This document shows positions 63,542 to 64,000 of a DNA stretch of 64,000 nucleotides, piece by piece. The stretch comes from Gemmatimonadota bacterium. GTDB lineage: Bacteria; Gemmatimonadota; Gemmatimonadetes; Gemmatimonadales; Gemmatimonadaceae. A program made the translations under genes and the position numbers. The stretch spans positions 1,013,156-1,077,155 of the forward strand of contig JAIUOB010000002.1 in the NCBI GenBank assembly GCA_020161135.1, written 5' to 3'. The notes under the pieces are model-generated. The model ran no database searches and was not told the origin of the DNA. It saw only the letters and a list, made by a program, of their open reading frames with translations. How positions within the stretch are numbered: position 1 is the stretch's first letter; the number at the start of each line of letters is the position of its first letter.

Positions 63542-64000
63542 TCAGGGCACCTCGTAGACTTCCACGATCGCCACGCCCGTCGTGCTGCCGACGCCGCTGG
63601 CCTGGACGGTGTAGGCGCCGGGCTGCAGCGTCTGGCTCTGCCGCTCGATCGCCTCGTCCATGGTGTCCATCGACGCCTGCGACAGCACCCACCCGAGCGG
63701 CGCGGTGACCGAGGGCCGCGTCTCCTGATAGACCACGTACGACGTGTGGCCGCGCCACGCGGCGACCGACTTCGCGACCGGCCCGAGCCCCAGCGCGGAC
63801 GGCGCGAGGGCCCGCTCGGCGCGCTGCAACTGGCTGTCCGCGGAGTAGAGCGAGGCCTTCGCGCTGAGCGCCGTCGAGATCGGGACCAGGACCTCCAGCC
63901 GCGACCGGGGAGGGGTGAGCAGCAGGTCGGAGCCGGTGCCGTTGTCGAAGTAGACGAGCACGGGCACCACGACAGTGCGGTCCGCGGCGGCCGAGCCCGG
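63542..64000 (-). CDS. C-terminal part of a protein of unknown function
   Basis: The frame is open to the window edge (visible 152 codons), so the start is outside the window. The visible part has VVVPVLVYFDNGTGSDLLLT, PPRSRLEVLVPISTALSAKA, HTSYVVYQETRPSVTAPLGW and a final TLQPGAYTVQASGVGSTTGVAIVEVYEVP. The last block looks like a beta-sandwich or pre-peptidase C-terminal-like strand set. It is Ala/Ser/Val-rich and soluble. I recognise no family and cannot exclude a secreted protein. Confidence 0.7.
   Translation of the reverse strand, partial: PGSAAADRTVVVPVLVYFDNGTGSDLLLTPPRSRLEVLVPISTALSAKASLYSADSQLQRAERALAPSALGLGPVAKSVAAWRGHTSYVVYQETRPSVTAPLGWVLSQASMDTMDEAIERQSQTLQPGAYTVQASGVGSTTGVAIVEVYEVP

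Overview
This is a GC-rich chromosomal window with dense coding, many GTG starts and 4-base gene overlaps. It has a chromosomal parAB locus with parS sites, several secreted beta-propeller, Asp-box and carboxypeptidase-type proteins, and outer-membrane barrels. Together these indicate a Gram-negative-type bacterium, most probably a member of the Gemmatimonadota. That assignment is inferred from gene content and style; no rRNA or other marker gene is present. I found no tRNA, rRNA, CRISPR array, transposase or prophage.

Region 1 (1-5.9 kb, minus strand) is a maintenance block: mnmG, a secreted SIMPL-domain protein, two parS sites, parA and parB, then the start of a BMP-type lipoprotein cut by the window edge. 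Region 2 (5.6-13.8 kb) holds small membrane proteins, a YheT-like hydrolase, a DctA-type dicarboxylate symporter, DUF3052, a cysteine-less ArsC-like protein, a 5'-truncated GxxExxY remnant, a secreted beta-propeller and a DUF1080-TPR fusion. Region 3 (13.8-21.8 kb) holds an RCC1-repeat lipoprotein, a PlsC-like acyltransferase, an ABC-F protein, a large outer-membrane protein and a secreted DinB protein.

Region 4 (21.8-45.7 kb) is a large surface-glycan locus. It has an aminotransferase and a CapD-type dehydratase, a Wzz-like chain-length protein, an SLBB polysaccharide export protein, a 776-residue double hydrolase, two asparagine-synthase-type amidotransferases, two glycosyltransferases, Wzy-like and Wzx-like membrane proteins, an NAD-dependent epimerase, two methyltransferases (one TylF-like), a phosphoglycosyl transferase, an aldo/keto reductase and a split transketolase. 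From 37.6 to 45.7 kb eight genes overlap by 4 or 17 bases and must be translationally coupled. The content suggests a lipid-linked polysaccharide carrying amidated, O-methylated and perhaps two-carbon-branched sugars.

Region 5 (45.7-64 kb) holds secreted and housekeeping genes: an M14 carboxypeptidase, a second beta-propeller, a monooxygenase-fold protein, a YtcJ-like amidohydrolase, a large VPS10/Asp-box protein, DUF1801, a porin-like barrel, a membrane protein with a C-terminal Cys4 motif, a nuclease-helicase fusion (DUF2075), a DinB protein, a MoeZ-type E1-rhodanese and an Asp-box protein. Next comes what looks like a deletion scar joining a MoaD fragment to a truncated secreted protein, and finally an edge-truncated gene.

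Between genes the window is rich in short, word-like repeat arrays of several unrelated families. Two arrays of a 35-36 bp unit lie at convergent gene ends, two arrays of a 12-bp TGACCCC unit each begin with a perfect hairpin, and two G-rich arrays start right after stop codons. These arrays, the sugar-modification set and the apparent scars are the most unusual content. I found no complete, clearly undescribed system.
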